Program-made: the position numbers and the translations under genes
NCBI RefSeq assembly: GCF_020342455.1
Contig: NZ_CP080506.1
Coordinates: forward strand, 868,001 to 932,000
Reading direction: 5' to 3'
Length of the DNA stretch: 64,000 nucleotides
Origin: Profftia sp020342455
Lineage (GTDB): Bacteria; Pseudomonadota; Gammaproteobacteria; Enterobacterales; Enterobacteriaceae
In this document: in pieces, positions 11,084 to 21,006 of the stretch
How positions within the stretch are numbered: position 1 is the stretch's first letter
How the letters are laid out: every line of letters starts with the position of its first letter
Notes under the pieces: model-generated
What the model saw: only the letters and a program-made list of their open reading frames with translations
Database searches by the model: none
What the model was told of the DNA's origin: nothing

Positions 11084-11554
11084 TTAGAATGGTTTTATTG
11101 GTAAAAATTTGCCATCAAAGATAATAACAGCACGAGCACCACCATCCTGATCTTCTATTTTTTTAATATCTATTTTAAAGTTAATTGCACTCATAATACC
11201 ATCACCAAACTGCTCATGTATTAACGCTTTTAGCGCAGTACCGTAAACTTGTAATATTTCGTAAAATCGATAGATAGTAGGGTCAGTTGGAATACCTTGT
11301 GGTATAGAACCACGAATAGGAACAGCCTGAAGTAAAGATGCCGCTGCTAATGGTAAATCTAATTTTTGTATAATATTTTTTGAAGTTAATTCTGGTAAAG
11401 AATGCTGTCCTAGCAAAGCTGCAGTGACAAACATCACATGCATATTAGTACCATCAGCAATATCTTGCCATGATAGTTTTTTAATTATTTTTGCTTTAAT
11501 AATACTTTCAGTTAATGCTATGCGAGAATCTTGAGTAACTAGTGCATGTATCAT
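11084..11554 (-). CDS. cynS: Cyanate hydratase (cyanase)
   Basis: Cyanase converts cyanate and bicarbonate to ammonia and carbon dioxide, via carbamate, as a homodecamer in the cytoplasm. The product has 156 residues, exactly the E. coli length. The N-terminal helical domain (about 1-85) is followed by the catalytic domain with PTDPTIYRFYE near 90-99 and FGDGIMSAINF near 116-126. The three catalytic residues Arg96, Glu99 and Ser122 are all present at the E. coli numbers, so the enzyme should be active. Its usual partners, carbonic anhydrase cynT and transporter cynX, are not adjacent, nor is the regulator cynR. The upstream region (11555-11879) shows no strong ribosome site. Survival of an intact cyanase among so much decay suggests selection, perhaps for detoxification or ammonia recovery, which is inference. 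Confidence 0.96.
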   Translation of the reverse strand: MIHALVTQDSRIALTESIIKAKIIKKLSWQDIADGTNMHVMFVTAALLGQHSLPELTSKNIIQKLDLPLAAASLLQAVPIRGSIPQGIPTDPTIYRFYEILQVYGTALKALIHEQFGDGIMSAINFKIDIKKIEDQDGGARAVIIFDGKFLPIKPF

Positions 11555-11879
11555 AATTTTCTGATAAAAAATAATTTTAAGTTGTTATAATAATTTTAAA
11601 AAAATACATAAATACATTAACTTATCTCATTTTTTATTCTAATTCTGATTTAATTTAAATCCATCAATAATAAGCATTAATTAAATAAGAAACATTAGAT
11701 AATAAATGATATTTACTTAATCAAATATAATTAAATATCTTATCTGTAATATTTTTAGATCTAAAATTATTTGTAGCAAAAAAGTTAATGTATACTTATA
11801 TAATTATAAAGATTATGTTTTATCTTACACTATATCGTAAAATATTTCATTAATAATTTATAATTTTTATAACATGATT
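11555..11879. other. Gap between lptG and cynS
   Basis: About 325 bases of A/T-rich DNA, downstream of lptG and upstream of cynS, both on the minus strand. It must hold the cynS promoter if cynS has its own, but no box stands out from the background. Confidence 0.5.
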
Positions 11880-12950
11880 TTAACATTTCCTAAATAACAT
11901 ATAAATACTGATTAAAAAAAATAATAAACTTGGTAACAATGCACCAATCACTGGTGAAATACCATACACTAAACATAATGATCCTAAAATATTATCTAAT
12001 ATATAAAACAAAAAACCAAAACTAGTACCGGTTAATACTATTACACTTATCAAAGCATTATGCAAAGGACCAAAAATACAGGAGAGAACTATAAGCATCA
12101 TAATGGCAACAGATAACGGAGTAAATATTTTATTCCACATCTTTAACTGATAACGTGCAAATTCTTGTCTACTTTTTTTAAGATACTTGACATAGTTATA
12201 AAGACCGCTAATAGAGAGAGAATCGGGATTCATTGCAACTACACACAGTTTATCAGGAATTAAATTAGTTTGCCAGATACCACTGATATTTTTTAAATTA
12301 GTGATTTTTGTAATATTAGTAAAATTAAACTCATTAACTTGTGATAGCTTCCAATAATGTCCTTCAAACATTGCTGAGTTGGCATGTACTATTTTTTTTA
12401 AATAATGTTGATCATTAAAACTATAAATACTAATACCCTGAATACAGTTCTCACCTGTAATATGCTGTATAAAAATAAAGTCATTACCGTCTTTAACCCA
12501 TAGCCCGTTTTGAGTAGAAAGTAAGGAACCCCCGTATATACACTGAGCGCGATAGTTACGTGCAGCCTGTTCACCCGCAGGAGCAACCCATTCTCCAATA
12601 ATCATAGTTAATATCACTAAAGGTATTGTAGTTTTCATAACTGAAAAAGAAATTTGTAAGCGGGTATAACCTGAAGATTGCATAACTACTAACTCACTAT
12701 ATCGCGCTAAAATACCTAAACTTAATAAGGTCCCAAGTAAAGCAGACATTGGAAAAAAAACTTCAATATCTTTTGGTACACTTAATAAAGTATAAAAACC
12801 AGCATCCAATGCAGAATAGTGACCTTGTCCAACCTTACGCAGTTGATCAATAAACTTTATAATGCTTGATAATGAAACGATCATAAAAAGAGTTATCATT
12901 ATGGTATTAAAAATGTTACGACCAATATAACGATCCAATACTCTTAGCAT
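11880..12950 (-). CDS. lptG: LPS export ABC transporter permease LptG
   Basis: LptG and LptF form the inner-membrane permease which, with LptB2, pulls lipopolysaccharide from the membrane and pushes it along the Lpt bridge. The product has 356 residues (E. coli 360). Three N-terminal membrane segments (about 12-120) are followed by a periplasmic jellyroll-like domain (about 130-265) and three C-terminal membrane segments. Recognisable stretches include DRYIGRNIF, LLSVPKDIEVFFPMSALLG, SELVVMQSSGYTR and PDSLSISGLYNYVKYLK. Its ATG shares one base with the TGA of lptF (TGATG), which suggests translational coupling. Retention of both permeases implies that the bacterium still makes and exports some form of LPS. 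Confidence 0.97.
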   Translation of the reverse strand: MLRVLDRYIGRNIFNTIMITLFMIVSLSSIIKFIDQLRKVGQGHYSALDAGFYTLLSVPKDIEVFFPMSALLGTLLSLGILARYSELVVMQSSGYTRLQISFSVMKTTIPLVILTMIIGEWVAPAGEQAARNYRAQCIYGGSLLSTQNGLWVKDGNDFIFIQHITGENCIQGISIYSFNDQHYLKKIVHANSAMFEGHYWKLSQVNEFNFTNITKITNLKNISGIWQTNLIPDKLCVVAMNPDSLSISGLYNYVKYLKKSRQEFARYQLKMWNKIFTPLSVAIMMLIVLSCIFGPLHNALISVIVLTGTSFGFLFYILDNILGSLCLVYGISPVIGALLPSLLFFLISIYMLFRKC

Positions 12951-14050
12951 CAGATTACTCTTTTCCCAGTAATTCTTGCACGTAACTTACGTATAAGCAA
13001 AGTATCCCAAATATTTAGTATAATTGCTAGTAATAGGTATAACATATTTATAACCCATACCCCAATAAATGGATCAATCTTACCTTTAGAAGCGTTAGAA
13101 CGCTGCGAGCTTTGTAATAGAAAGAAAATAAGATAAAGTAAAATTGCAGGTAGTGGAGTAATACCAAGTCCTTCTCGGGGGTTTACTCCACTTAATGTAA
13201 TTATGATTAATGCCATAACAAAAACAGAGAACACTAAAGTAATACGCCAGTGTAGTTCGGCACGAAAGTTATTTTCTTTAGAGTGCCATAGTGCTCTCAT
13301 TGTAGCTTGTTCAGCGTTATTTAAGTTTAATGATACATCTTGATGTCCAATAATTGCCTTATAGTTCATAAAATGAGTAATACGAAAATCTTGTAATAAC
13401 ATCGTTACTTCATATCTAGTACCGGTATCTAGTAATACTTGTTGAAAACCATCCAAGCTTCTTTCTATATGTCCAGTATCCGCCACTATAATAGATGAAC
13501 ATTGTATGTTTTTAGAATGAAACTGAACTAAAAATATATTTTTAAATTTTTTACCCTTAACATCTCCTATAAAAAGTACATAGTTACCATTTTTTGATGA
13601 TTGGAATTGTCCCTCAACCATAGATGCTAAACCAGGATTAGCTTTGGCTTCAGCCATAACAATATATAAATAAGATGATGACAATGGGCTAATCCAAAAT
13701 GCATTAATTGATGCAAATATTCCAGTTATTAAGGCAAGCAACATTGCGGTTTTAATTATAACACCTTTTCCTAAACCGCAAGCATACATTACTACAATTT
13801 CACTTTCATGATATAGTTTACCTAATGTCATTAGTAACCCAAGAAAAAGGCTTAAAGGTAAAATAAGCTGAGCTAATTCAGGTACCCCCAATATGAGCAT
13901 GGATAATACTAAATTTATAGGAATTTCTCCATCAACTACCGCCCCGAGTATTCTTATTATCTTTTGACAAAAAAATATCAGTAATAGAATTAATAAAATA
14001 GAAACCTGACTCTTCAATATTTCACGTACTAGATATCTAGTAATAATCAC
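12950..14050 (-). CDS. lptF: LPS export ABC transporter permease LptF
   Basis: LptF is the partner permease of LptG. The product has 366 residues, identical in length to E. coli LptF, with the same plan: N-terminal membrane helices (FFCQKIIRILGAVVDGEIP, PELAQLILPLSLFLGLLMTLGKLY), a periplasmic domain (about 120-260, with AEAKANPGLASMVEGQF), and C-terminal helices (LPAILLYLIFFLLQSS). The first codons read MIITRYLVRE, matching the family start. It is the first gene of a two-gene unit with lptG, overlapping by one base, and is divergent from pepA across 838 bases, the same neighbourhood as in E. coli. Confidence 0.97.
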   Translation of the reverse strand: MIITRYLVREILKSQVSILLILLLIFFCQKIIRILGAVVDGEIPINLVLSMLILGVPELAQLILPLSLFLGLLMTLGKLYHESEIVVMYACGLGKGVIIKTAMLLALITGIFASINAFWISPLSSSYLYIVMAEAKANPGLASMVEGQFQSSKNGNYVLFIGDVKGKKFKNIFLVQFHSKNIQCSSIIVADTGHIERSLDGFQQVLLDTGTRYEVTMLLQDFRITHFMNYKAIIGHQDVSLNLNNAEQATMRALWHSKENNFRAELHWRITLVFSVFVMALIIITLSGVNPREGLGITPLPAILLYLIFFLLQSSQRSNASKGKIDPFIGVWVINMLYLLLAIILNIWDTLLIRKLRARITGKRVI

Positions 14051-14888
14051 ATTTTATGCCTATCAAACTTGTTTTATAATAGAAATTTAGATAATATCTA
14101 TTATAATAGATAATGGTTATATAATTAATGAAAGCAATATAACTAAAATGATATAAAATTTTTTATATGCATTACTATATTCATATATAAAACACGCATC
14201 TAAAGCAAATAATGTTTATAAGATTAATATAATTAAAGACAATGACTATTTTTCCTAAAGTTATTATTTATAAGAAAGAAAAATATTCTATACCATATTA
14301 ATTATTATCTATATTTTTTAATTTTTTATTTTTTGATTAAAGATAGAAAAAACTAAGAATAGAAATGTAAAATAATACGCAGATATTGTACTGTAAAATC
14401 CTAAATAATAATCAATTACATTATTCATCTTTATTTAATATTATGTATTTTATTTATATATACCCAATCTTAAACGCTAGATAGTACTTTAAATTATTAA
14501 CCTTATTTTATAAATACTTTAAAAGAAAAATTCTACTAATACTTTATAACAAGCTATTATAACAGCATAGTTTACATCATTGTATATCACAATTTAATCA
14601 GTAGTGCATTCTTATAGTCCTAATATCAAAAACATGCTATATTAAATAGTTTAAGAAAAACCTAATAAAACAATATGTATATGAATTGTTTAAATAAGTT
14701 TGAATACCGCTTTAATATGACATGCATTTAAAAAATACAAGTAATACTAGTAAGTATATAACATATTGTATTATGTAAATTTATATATATTACTTTAGCT
14801 AGAAATAATAGTTATCAGTATAGTTGATATATTGTAAGGTATTATATTGGCTTTGTCCTAAAGACACTATTTTACAATAGGAGAGCAC
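14051..14888. other. Divergent intergenic region lptF | pepA
   Basis: This 838-base region separates two divergent transcription units and should contain both promoters. Just upstream of pepA, bases from about 14829 to 14879 carry TATTGTAA and TTACAATA about 30 bases apart, which could fold into a leader hairpin right before the AGGAG ribosome site. The core promoter boxes cannot be told from the A/T background. Confidence 0.5.
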
Positions 14889-16397
14889 ATGAAGTTTAGT
14901 GCAGAAATAAATAGTCTGGAATATCAGTCAAGAGATTGCATGATAATAGGTATATTCGCATCAAGAAAACTATCTCCCATAGCAAAAAAGTTAGATAAAA
15001 TTAGTAATGGATATATTAGCTCTATATTACTACGTGGCGCACTAGAAGGGAATGTAGGTCAAACCTTATTACTATATAAGATACCTAACGTTATACCAGA
15101 ACAGGTATTGCTAATTGGCTGTGGAAAAGAAGCAGAATTAGACGAGCGTCTATATAAACAAATAATTAAAAAAACTATTAATACACTAAAATATATAGGT
15201 TCAACGAAAACATTTTACTTTCTTACTGAACTACATTTAAAAAAACGCAATACTTACTGGAAAGTGAGAATTGCAGTAGAAACAATAAAAGAGACGCTTT
15301 ATGCTTTTGAGCAATTAAAGAGTAAAAAATCTAAATTAATATGTGTACTACATGAAATAGTATTCAATGTTTTAACTAATCACGAATTAAATGATGCTGC
15401 ATTAGCTATTAAACATGGTTTAGCTATTTCTTCTGGTATAACAGCTACTAAAGATCTTAGTAATATGCCACCAAATATTTGTAATGCAAAATATCTATCA
15501 TTACACGCTAAACAATTAGCCGATAGCTTCAAACCTAAGATTAGCACTTTTTTAATCGGCGAAAAAGAAATGAAAGAACTTGGCATGAGTGCTTATCTGG
15601 CTGTAGGAAATGGTTCACAAAATGAATCACTGATGTCAGTTATTCATTATAAAGGGGAAGGGGGCACCGCTAAACCAATAGTATTAATAGGAAAGGGGTT
15701 AACCTTTGATTCCGGAGGTATTTCGATTAAAACTCCTGAAAATATGGATGAAATGAAATATGACATGTGTGGTGCTGCTTCAGTTTACGGTGTTATGCTT
15801 ATTGCCGCTAAATTAAAACTTCCACTAAATATTATTGGTATATTAGCTGGCTGTGAAAATATGATTAATGAAAACTCTTATCGTCCGGGGGATATATTAA
15901 CTACAATGAATGGCCAAACTGTTGAAGTGCTTAATACTGATGCTGAAGGTAGATTAGTTATTTGTGATGTTTTAACCTACGTTGAACGCTTCGAACCAGA
16001 ATTAGTGATTGATATTGCAACATTAACTGGAGCTTGTGTAGTCGCTCTCGGTCATCATTTTACTGGATTGATGTCAAATAACAATTTACTAGCTTCAGAA
16101 CTGATTTATGCATCAGAACAATCAAATGACCGTGCCTGGATATTACCAATGACAGTTGAATTTCAGGATCAGTTAGATTCTAACTTTGCTGATATAGCAA
16201 ATATTAGTAAGAAACCCGGAGGAGCTATTACTGCTGCATGCTTTCTCTCTAAATTTACTCAAAAATATGTCTGGGCACATCTGGATATAGCAGGGACTGC
16301 CTGGAGTACTGGTGAATCTAAAGGAGCAACAGGCCGTCCAGTTGCTATGTTATCTCAGTTTTTACTTAACCGTGCAGGTATAAAGAGCGATCATTAA
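14889..16397 (+). CDS. pepA: Cytosol aminopeptidase (leucyl aminopeptidase)
   Basis: PepA is a hexameric di-metal M17 aminopeptidase that finishes peptide breakdown. In E. coli it also binds DNA, at carAB and in XerCD resolution at cer. The product has 502 residues (E. coli 503). The C-terminal catalytic domain holds the metal and active-site segments VLIGKGLTFDSGGISIK, YDMCGAA and NTDAEGRL (about residue 350), all intact. The N-terminal domain is also complete. One local change is INENSY where E. coli has PGGRAY in the segment before RPGD. The ATG at 14889 follows AGGAG closely. It leads the pepA-holC-valS cluster, 113 bases before holC. Confidence 0.97.
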   Translation: MKFSAEINSLEYQSRDCMIIGIFASRKLSPIAKKLDKISNGYISSILLRGALEGNVGQTLLLYKIPNVIPEQVLLIGCGKEAELDERLYKQIIKKTINTLKYIGSTKTFYFLTELHLKKRNTYWKVRIAVETIKETLYAFEQLKSKKSKLICVLHEIVFNVLTNHELNDAALAIKHGLAISSGITATKDLSNMPPNICNAKYLSLHAKQLADSFKPKISTFLIGEKEMKELGMSAYLAVGNGSQNESLMSVIHYKGEGGTAKPIVLIGKGLTFDSGGISIKTPENMDEMKYDMCGAASVYGVMLIAAKLKLPLNIIGILAGCENMINENSYRPGDILTTMNGQTVEVLNTDAEGRLVICDVLTYVERFEPELVIDIATLTGACVVALGHHFTGLMSNNNLLASELIYASEQSNDRAWILPMTVEFQDQLDSNFADIANISKKPGGAITAACFLSKFTQKYVWAHLDIAGTAWSTGESKGATGRPVAMLSQFLLNRAGIKSDH

Positions 16398-16445
16398 AAA
16401 ATATTTAATTTAGTATACTTTACAATACTTTTTTGTACGAAAGAT

Positions 16446-16453
16446 CCCCATGT
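16446..16453 (+). promoter_or_regulatory. Possible sigma32 -10 element upstream of holC
   Basis: CCCCATGT fits the sigma32 -10 consensus CCCCATnT exactly and stands out in A/T-rich surroundings, 58 bases before the holC start. The -35 side is weak: no clear TTGAA lies 13-17 bases upstream, only a T-rich CTTTTT near 16428. I recall that holC-valS belongs to the E. coli heat-shock regulon, but I cannot check that here. Confidence 0.35.
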
Positions 16454-16510
16454 TGCATTCATTTTAATAAATTACAAGTGCAGTATGAGAGTTGATGGAT
16501 AAATCATATC

Positions 16511-16969
16511 ATGAAACAGGCAACCTTTCATATTCTAGAATCTAATCAAATTAATGGTGCTCTCGATATTATGGAAGAGTTATCTTGTGATCTTGCGGCT
16601 GAACAATGGCGTTTAGGAAAAAGCATTTTTATTGCCTGTAAAAACAAAGATCAAGCAGTAAAACTAGATAACGCACTATGGGATCGTAAGCCATATCAAT
16701 TTTTACCACATAATCTTATTGGTGAGGGTCCATATTACGGAGCTCCAATAGTATTATCGTGGCCAGGAAACAATAATAATATACCAAAAGAACTAATGAT
16801 CTGCTTACAGCATGAGTGTGTAGATTTTATTACTAATTTCAATGAAGTAATAGACTTTGTTCCTTATGAAAATAATTTAAAACAGTTAGCAAGAGAACGC
16901 TATAAAATCTATCGCAAAATAGGTTTTCAAGTTATTACGCTTGAATTATCCAATAAATATGTTGTTTAA
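16511..16969 (+). CDS. holC: DNA polymerase III, chi subunit
   Basis: The chi subunit links the clamp-loader complex, through psi (HolD), to single-stranded DNA-binding protein at the replication fork. The product has 152 residues (E. coli 147). Conserved features are ATFHILES at the start, AAEQWRLGKSIFIAC near 31-45, the LPHNLIGEGPYYGAP block near 63-77 and FVPYENNLKQLARERYKIYR near the C-terminus. It lies between pepA and valS, 20 bases before valS, as in E. coli. Accessory clamp-loader subunits are commonly lost in reduced genomes, so its presence marks a less advanced stage of reduction. Confidence 0.95.
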   Translation: MKQATFHILESNQINGALDIMEELSCDLAAEQWRLGKSIFIACKNKDQAVKLDNALWDRKPYQFLPHNLIGEGPYYGAPIVLSWPGNNNNIPKELMICLQHECVDFITNFNEVIDFVPYENNLKQLARERYKIYRKIGFQVITLELSNKYVV

Positions 16970-16989
16970 AATCAAAAGACAGATTAACT

Positions 16990-19845
16990 ATGGAAAAAAT
17001 ATACAACCCGCAAAATATTGAGCAAACTTTATACCAAAGGTGGGAGAAAAAAGGATATTTTAAACCACATGGAGATACTAGTAAAGAAAGCTTTTGTATT
17101 ATAATCCCCCCACCAAATGTTACCGGAAGTTTACATATGGGGCATGCTTTTCAGCAGACTATAATGGATATACTAATTCGCTATCAACGTATGCAAGGTA
17201 AAAATACTCTGTGGCAGGTAGGTACTGACCACGCTGGTATTGCTACCCAAATGATTGTTGAACGCAAAATAGCTGCTGAAGAAGGAAAAACACGACATGA
17301 CTATGGACGTAATTCTTTTATAGATAAAATTTGGCAATGGAAAAAAATATCTGGAAGCAATATTACATGTCAAATGCGTCGTCTAGGAAATTCCGTAGAT
17401 TGGGATAGAGAACGTTTTACTATGGATGATGGTTTTTCTAACTCAGTAACAGAGGTCTTCATGCGTCTTTATGAAGAAAATTTAATTTACCGAGGTAAAC
17501 GTTTAGTTAATTGGGATCCAAAATTATGTACTGCAATTTCAGATTTGGAAGTTCAGCATCGCGAGATAAAAGGTTATATGTGGTATATCCGTTATCTTTT
17601 AGCTGACGGAGAGAAAACCACAGATGGAAAAGATTATATAGTTATTGCCACTACTCGCCCTGAAACTATGTTCGGTGATACTGGAGTAGCTGTGAATCCA
17701 ACAGATATACGTTATAAAAACTTACGTGGTAAATTTGTATTAATACCATTAATTGGGCGACGAATTCCTATTATAATTGATGAATATGCCGAAATAAATA
17801 AAGGTACAGGATGCGTTAAGATTACACCAGCACACGATTTTAACGACTACAAAGTAGCTCGCCGTCATTTATTACCAATGATTAATATACTAACTTTAAA
17901 TGGTAATATTCGCAATGAAGCAGAAATATTGGATACTTATGGTAAAGAAACTAATATTTATAATAAAGATATTCCTGAACAGTTTCATGGTATGGAGCGG
18001 TTTGTATTTCGCCGTGCTGTAATAAAATCTTGTAAAGATTGTGGTCTACTTATAAAAATAAAAACTCACTATTTTACCGTACCTTACGGAGACCGTAGCG
18101 GGGTAGTGATTGAACCAATGTTAACTTATCAGTGGTTCGTTCGGGCTGCACCACTAGCACAAAGAGCGATAGAAGCAGTTAAACAGCGTAAAATAAAGTT
18201 TGTACCTCAACAATATGAAAATATGTACTACTCTTGGATGGGTGATATTCAAGATTGGTGTATTTCTCGTCAACTATGGTGGGGGCATCGAATTCCAGTT
18301 TGGTATAATAAAGAAGGCAATATATTCTTAGGACGTAATGAAGAAGAAGCACGTTATAAGAATAATCTGGGTACTAATATAGAGTTAAAACAAGACGATA
18401 ATGTTTTAGATACGTGGTTTTCCTCTAGTTTATGGAGTTTTTCCACATTAGGATGGCCTGCAAAAACAGAAGATCTAAAAATCTTTCACCCAACCAATGT
18501 ATTGATAAGTGGATTTGATATAATATTCTTCTGGATTGCACGTATGATAATGTTAACAATGTACTTAGTAAAAGATAAATATGGAAAACCGCAAATTCCG
18601 TTTAAAACTGTGTATTTAACTGGTCTAATACGTGACGATGAAGGTAGGAAAATGTCAAAGTCCAAAGGAAATATATTAGACCCGTTAGATATGATCGATG
18701 GTATATCTTTACAAAAGTTAATAGAGAAGCGTACGAATAATATGATGCAGCCCCAAATAGCAGACAAAATTATTCAATGTACTAAAAAACAATTTCCTGA
18801 AGGAATTAAGGCACACGGTACTGACGCTCTGCGCTTTACTTTAGCAGCACTATCCTCTACTAGTCGTGACATCAACTGGGATATGAAGCGCTTAAAAGGT
18901 TATCGTAATTTCTGTAATAAATTATGGAACGCTAGTCGCTTTATAATTATGAATACAAAAGATAAAGACTGTGGTTTAAACAATAGATCAATGGTAATGT
19001 CTTTAGCTGATCGCTGGATTTTATCTAAACTTAATCAGACAATACAGGTATACCGAACAGCGCTAGATAATTACCGTTTTGATTTAGCTGCTAATATTTT
19101 ATATGAGTTTACTTGGAATCAGTTCTGTAATTGGTATTTAGAATTTACTAAGCCAATTATGAAAAATAGTTCTGAAGCTGAAATGCGTGGTACTCGTTAT
19201 ACATTAATAACTACACTAGAAGTTTTACTTCGTATTGCTCATCCTATCATTCCATATATTACAGAAACTATATGGCAGATCATTAAAAACCTAAAAGGTA
19301 TTAATGCTGATACAATTATGTTGCAAAAATTCCCCGAATATAATTCTGCTCAAATTGACGAAAAATCCTTAATTGATCTAGAGTGGATAAAACAAATAGC
19401 TATAGCTGTACGTAATACTCGTTCTGAACTTAATATTACTCCAAATAAGTTACTAGACCTTTTGCTACGTGTATGTAGAGATACAGTTCAAAAACAGGTA
19501 CAAGAAAATATTGATTTTATTAAAACATTAGCTAACTTAAAAAGCATTACTATACTTTCTAATAAAGAAAAAGGACCATTATCAATAACTAAATTAGTTG
19601 AAGGTGCGGAATTACTTTTTCCAATGTCTGACTTATTTGATAAATATGCTGAGTTGAATCGTCTAAGAAAAGAAATAGCTAAAGTAGAAAACGAGATTAA
19701 CCGGGTAAAAACAAGGTTATATCAAAAAGCTCTGATTAATCGTATGCCTCAGAATATTATTACCAAAGAACTAGAGAAGTTGAATTATTATACTGAAACA
19801 AGGATAAAACTGATAGAACAGAAAGATATTATTACTGCAATATAA
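16990..19845 (+). CDS. valS: Valyl-tRNA synthetase
   Basis: A class I aminoacyl-tRNA synthetase that charges tRNA-Val. The product has 951 residues, the same as E. coli. The HIGH-type motif reads HMGH at residues 49-52 and the KMSKS loop is at 554-558. The editing (CP1) domain lies between, with the segment TTRPETMFGDTGVAVNP. The anticodon-binding domain follows, and a C-terminal coiled-coil arm (about 885-945, Lys/Glu/Asn rich) is complete. It closes the pepA-holC-valS cluster. A strong hairpin 76 bases after the stop may end the transcript. Confidence 0.98.
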   Translation: MEKIYNPQNIEQTLYQRWEKKGYFKPHGDTSKESFCIIIPPPNVTGSLHMGHAFQQTIMDILIRYQRMQGKNTLWQVGTDHAGIATQMIVERKIAAEEGKTRHDYGRNSFIDKIWQWKKISGSNITCQMRRLGNSVDWDRERFTMDDGFSNSVTEVFMRLYEENLIYRGKRLVNWDPKLCTAISDLEVQHREIKGYMWYIRYLLADGEKTTDGKDYIVIATTRPETMFGDTGVAVNPTDIRYKNLRGKFVLIPLIGRRIPIIIDEYAEINKGTGCVKITPAHDFNDYKVARRHLLPMINILTLNGNIRNEAEILDTYGKETNIYNKDIPEQFHGMERFVFRRAVIKSCKDCGLLIKIKTHYFTVPYGDRSGVVIEPMLTYQWFVRAAPLAQRAIEAVKQRKIKFVPQQYENMYYSWMGDIQDWCISRQLWWGHRIPVWYNKEGNIFLGRNEEEARYKNNLGTNIELKQDDNVLDTWFSSSLWSFSTLGWPAKTEDLKIFHPTNVLISGFDIIFFWIARMIMLTMYLVKDKYGKPQIPFKTVYLTGLIRDDEGRKMSKSKGNILDPLDMIDGISLQKLIEKRTNNMMQPQIADKIIQCTKKQFPEGIKAHGTDALRFTLAALSSTSRDINWDMKRLKGYRNFCNKLWNASRFIIMNTKDKDCGLNNRSMVMSLADRWILSKLNQTIQVYRTALDNYRFDLAANILYEFTWNQFCNWYLEFTKPIMKNSSEAEMRGTRYTLITTLEVLLRIAHPIIPYITETIWQIIKNLKGINADTIMLQKFPEYNSAQIDEKSLIDLEWIKQIAIAVRNTRSELNITPNKLLDLLLRVCRDTVQKQVQENIDFIKTLANLKSITILSNKEKGPLSITKLVEGAELLFPMSDLFDKYAELNRLRKEIAKVENEINRVKTRLYQKALINRMPQNIITKELEKLNYYTETRIKLIEQKDIITAI

Positions 19846-20160
19846 AAAAATATTGAATATATAACTAAGATACTTCATATTATAGCTATTTTCTTATATA
19901 ACTCTAATATTATTTAGAAAAAATATTCTATTACTGCTATTATAGTATTAATTATATATTATAATAGCAGTAATAAAATATTTATCTAAATTATAGAAAT
20001 TAAACTAAAAATATTTACTTTAAAAAGATCATATGAAATAATAACTTTGCTAGATATTAATTAACGTAGAAGTTGTTGTGATATTCTTTTATCCTAAAAG
20101 AAGCATATTGGATTATCATTATATCCGGCGGCTATATCCAACTTGTGAAGAGGGATGGCC
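19846..20160. other. Gap between valS and smg
   Basis: About 315 bases. It holds the hairpin listed at 19921-19983 and, from about 20100, a less A/T-rich leader (ATCCGGCGGC near 20122) running into the smg ribosome site. In E. coli dprA precedes smg; no recognisable dprA remains. Confidence 0.6.
19921..19983. terminator. Hairpin after valS, probable terminator
   Basis: The inner arms 19929-19944 and 19960-19975 are exact 16-base reverse complements (TATTACTGC...), with a 15-base loop. After one mismatch another seven pairs follow (19921-19927 with 19977-19983). There is no clean T-run, so the call as an intrinsic terminator is moderate; it could act as a stabilising 3' stem. Confidence 0.55.
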
Positions 20161-20634
20161 ATGTTCGATGTATTAATGTACCTGTTTGAAACCTACATAC
20201 ACACTGCATTGGGCATACAGGTCGACCAAGATAAATTAACCGATGATTTAACACGTGCAGGCTTTGAACGCGAAGATATATACAGTGCTTTTGGTTGGTT
20301 AGAAAAACTTGCTATCATGCAAGAAACTAACGCAATGTCATACACATCATTTGCAAATCCATATCTAATGCGTATTTATACCACTGATGAAATGATACGT
20401 CTTGATAGTACATGCCGAGGTTTTATACTTTTTCTTGAGCAAATACAGGTATTAACTCCTGAAACTAGAGAAATGGTAATTGATCGTGTGATGGCATTAG
20501 ATACAGATCATTTAGATATTGATTATTTAGAGTGGGTGGTACTTATGGTGCTTTTTAATGTACCTGGACATGAGTATGCTTATAAACAAATGGAAGAGTT
20601 ATTATTCAAATTTCATGATGGTTATTTACATTAA
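20161..20634 (+). CDS. smg: Smg family protein (DUF494), function unknown
   Basis: A conserved gammaproteobacterial protein without a firmly known role. The product has 157 residues, exactly the E. coli length, with the stretches MFDVLMYLFETYIHT, DLTRAGFEREDIYSAF, MRIYTTDEM, ETREMVIDRVMALDTD and MVLFNVPG. Two ATGs compete: 20155 and 20161. I chose 20161 because the GAAGAGGG ribosome site directly abuts 20155 but sits six bases before 20161, and because 20161 gives the E. coli N-terminus. In E. coli smg is followed by yrdD, tsaC and aroE; here yrdD is missing and tsaC begins 372 bases later. Confidence 0.94.
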   Translation: MFDVLMYLFETYIHTALGIQVDQDKLTDDLTRAGFEREDIYSAFGWLEKLAIMQETNAMSYTSFANPYLMRIYTTDEMIRLDSTCRGFILFLEQIQVLTPETREMVIDRVMALDTDHLDIDYLEWVVLMVLFNVPGHEYAYKQMEELLFKFHDGYLH

Positions 20635-21006
20635 GATATAATTTAAGTAATCTAAGAGATATAAGTAAAAGTGCGGGAATAAATCATTTATAATAGTGAG
20701 TACTAAATAGTATAAATTTAACATATAGTGTATATTAGATATTCATTGAGAATAATATACGGATTAATATGTTATTAAATTATATTTAAATCTTTATATA
20801 TTTCTTTATAGAAATAATTAATCTAATGTATATAACAGATATTAACATTTGAGATATATTATTAATAATAATATAAGATATAAAAAATTTTGATAAAGAA
20901 TATATTTTGTGTACTAAAAACTTTGATTAGCTTAAAAACAACCTAAAAATCATTAATAAATTTTATTTTACCATTTATATAGTAGATACAATAAGAGAAT
21001 AAAACG
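20635..21006. other. Gap at the position of lost yrdD
   Basis: E. coli has yrdD (a topoisomerase-like zinc-finger protein) between smg and tsaC. Here 372 A/T-rich bases remain and I see no Cys-rich zinc-finger coding, so yrdD has decayed beyond recognition. Confidence 0.6.

Noticed and set aside
12398..12598. 66-residue minus-strand frame within lptG
   Set aside because: It overlaps lptG in another frame of the same strand and is a shadow.
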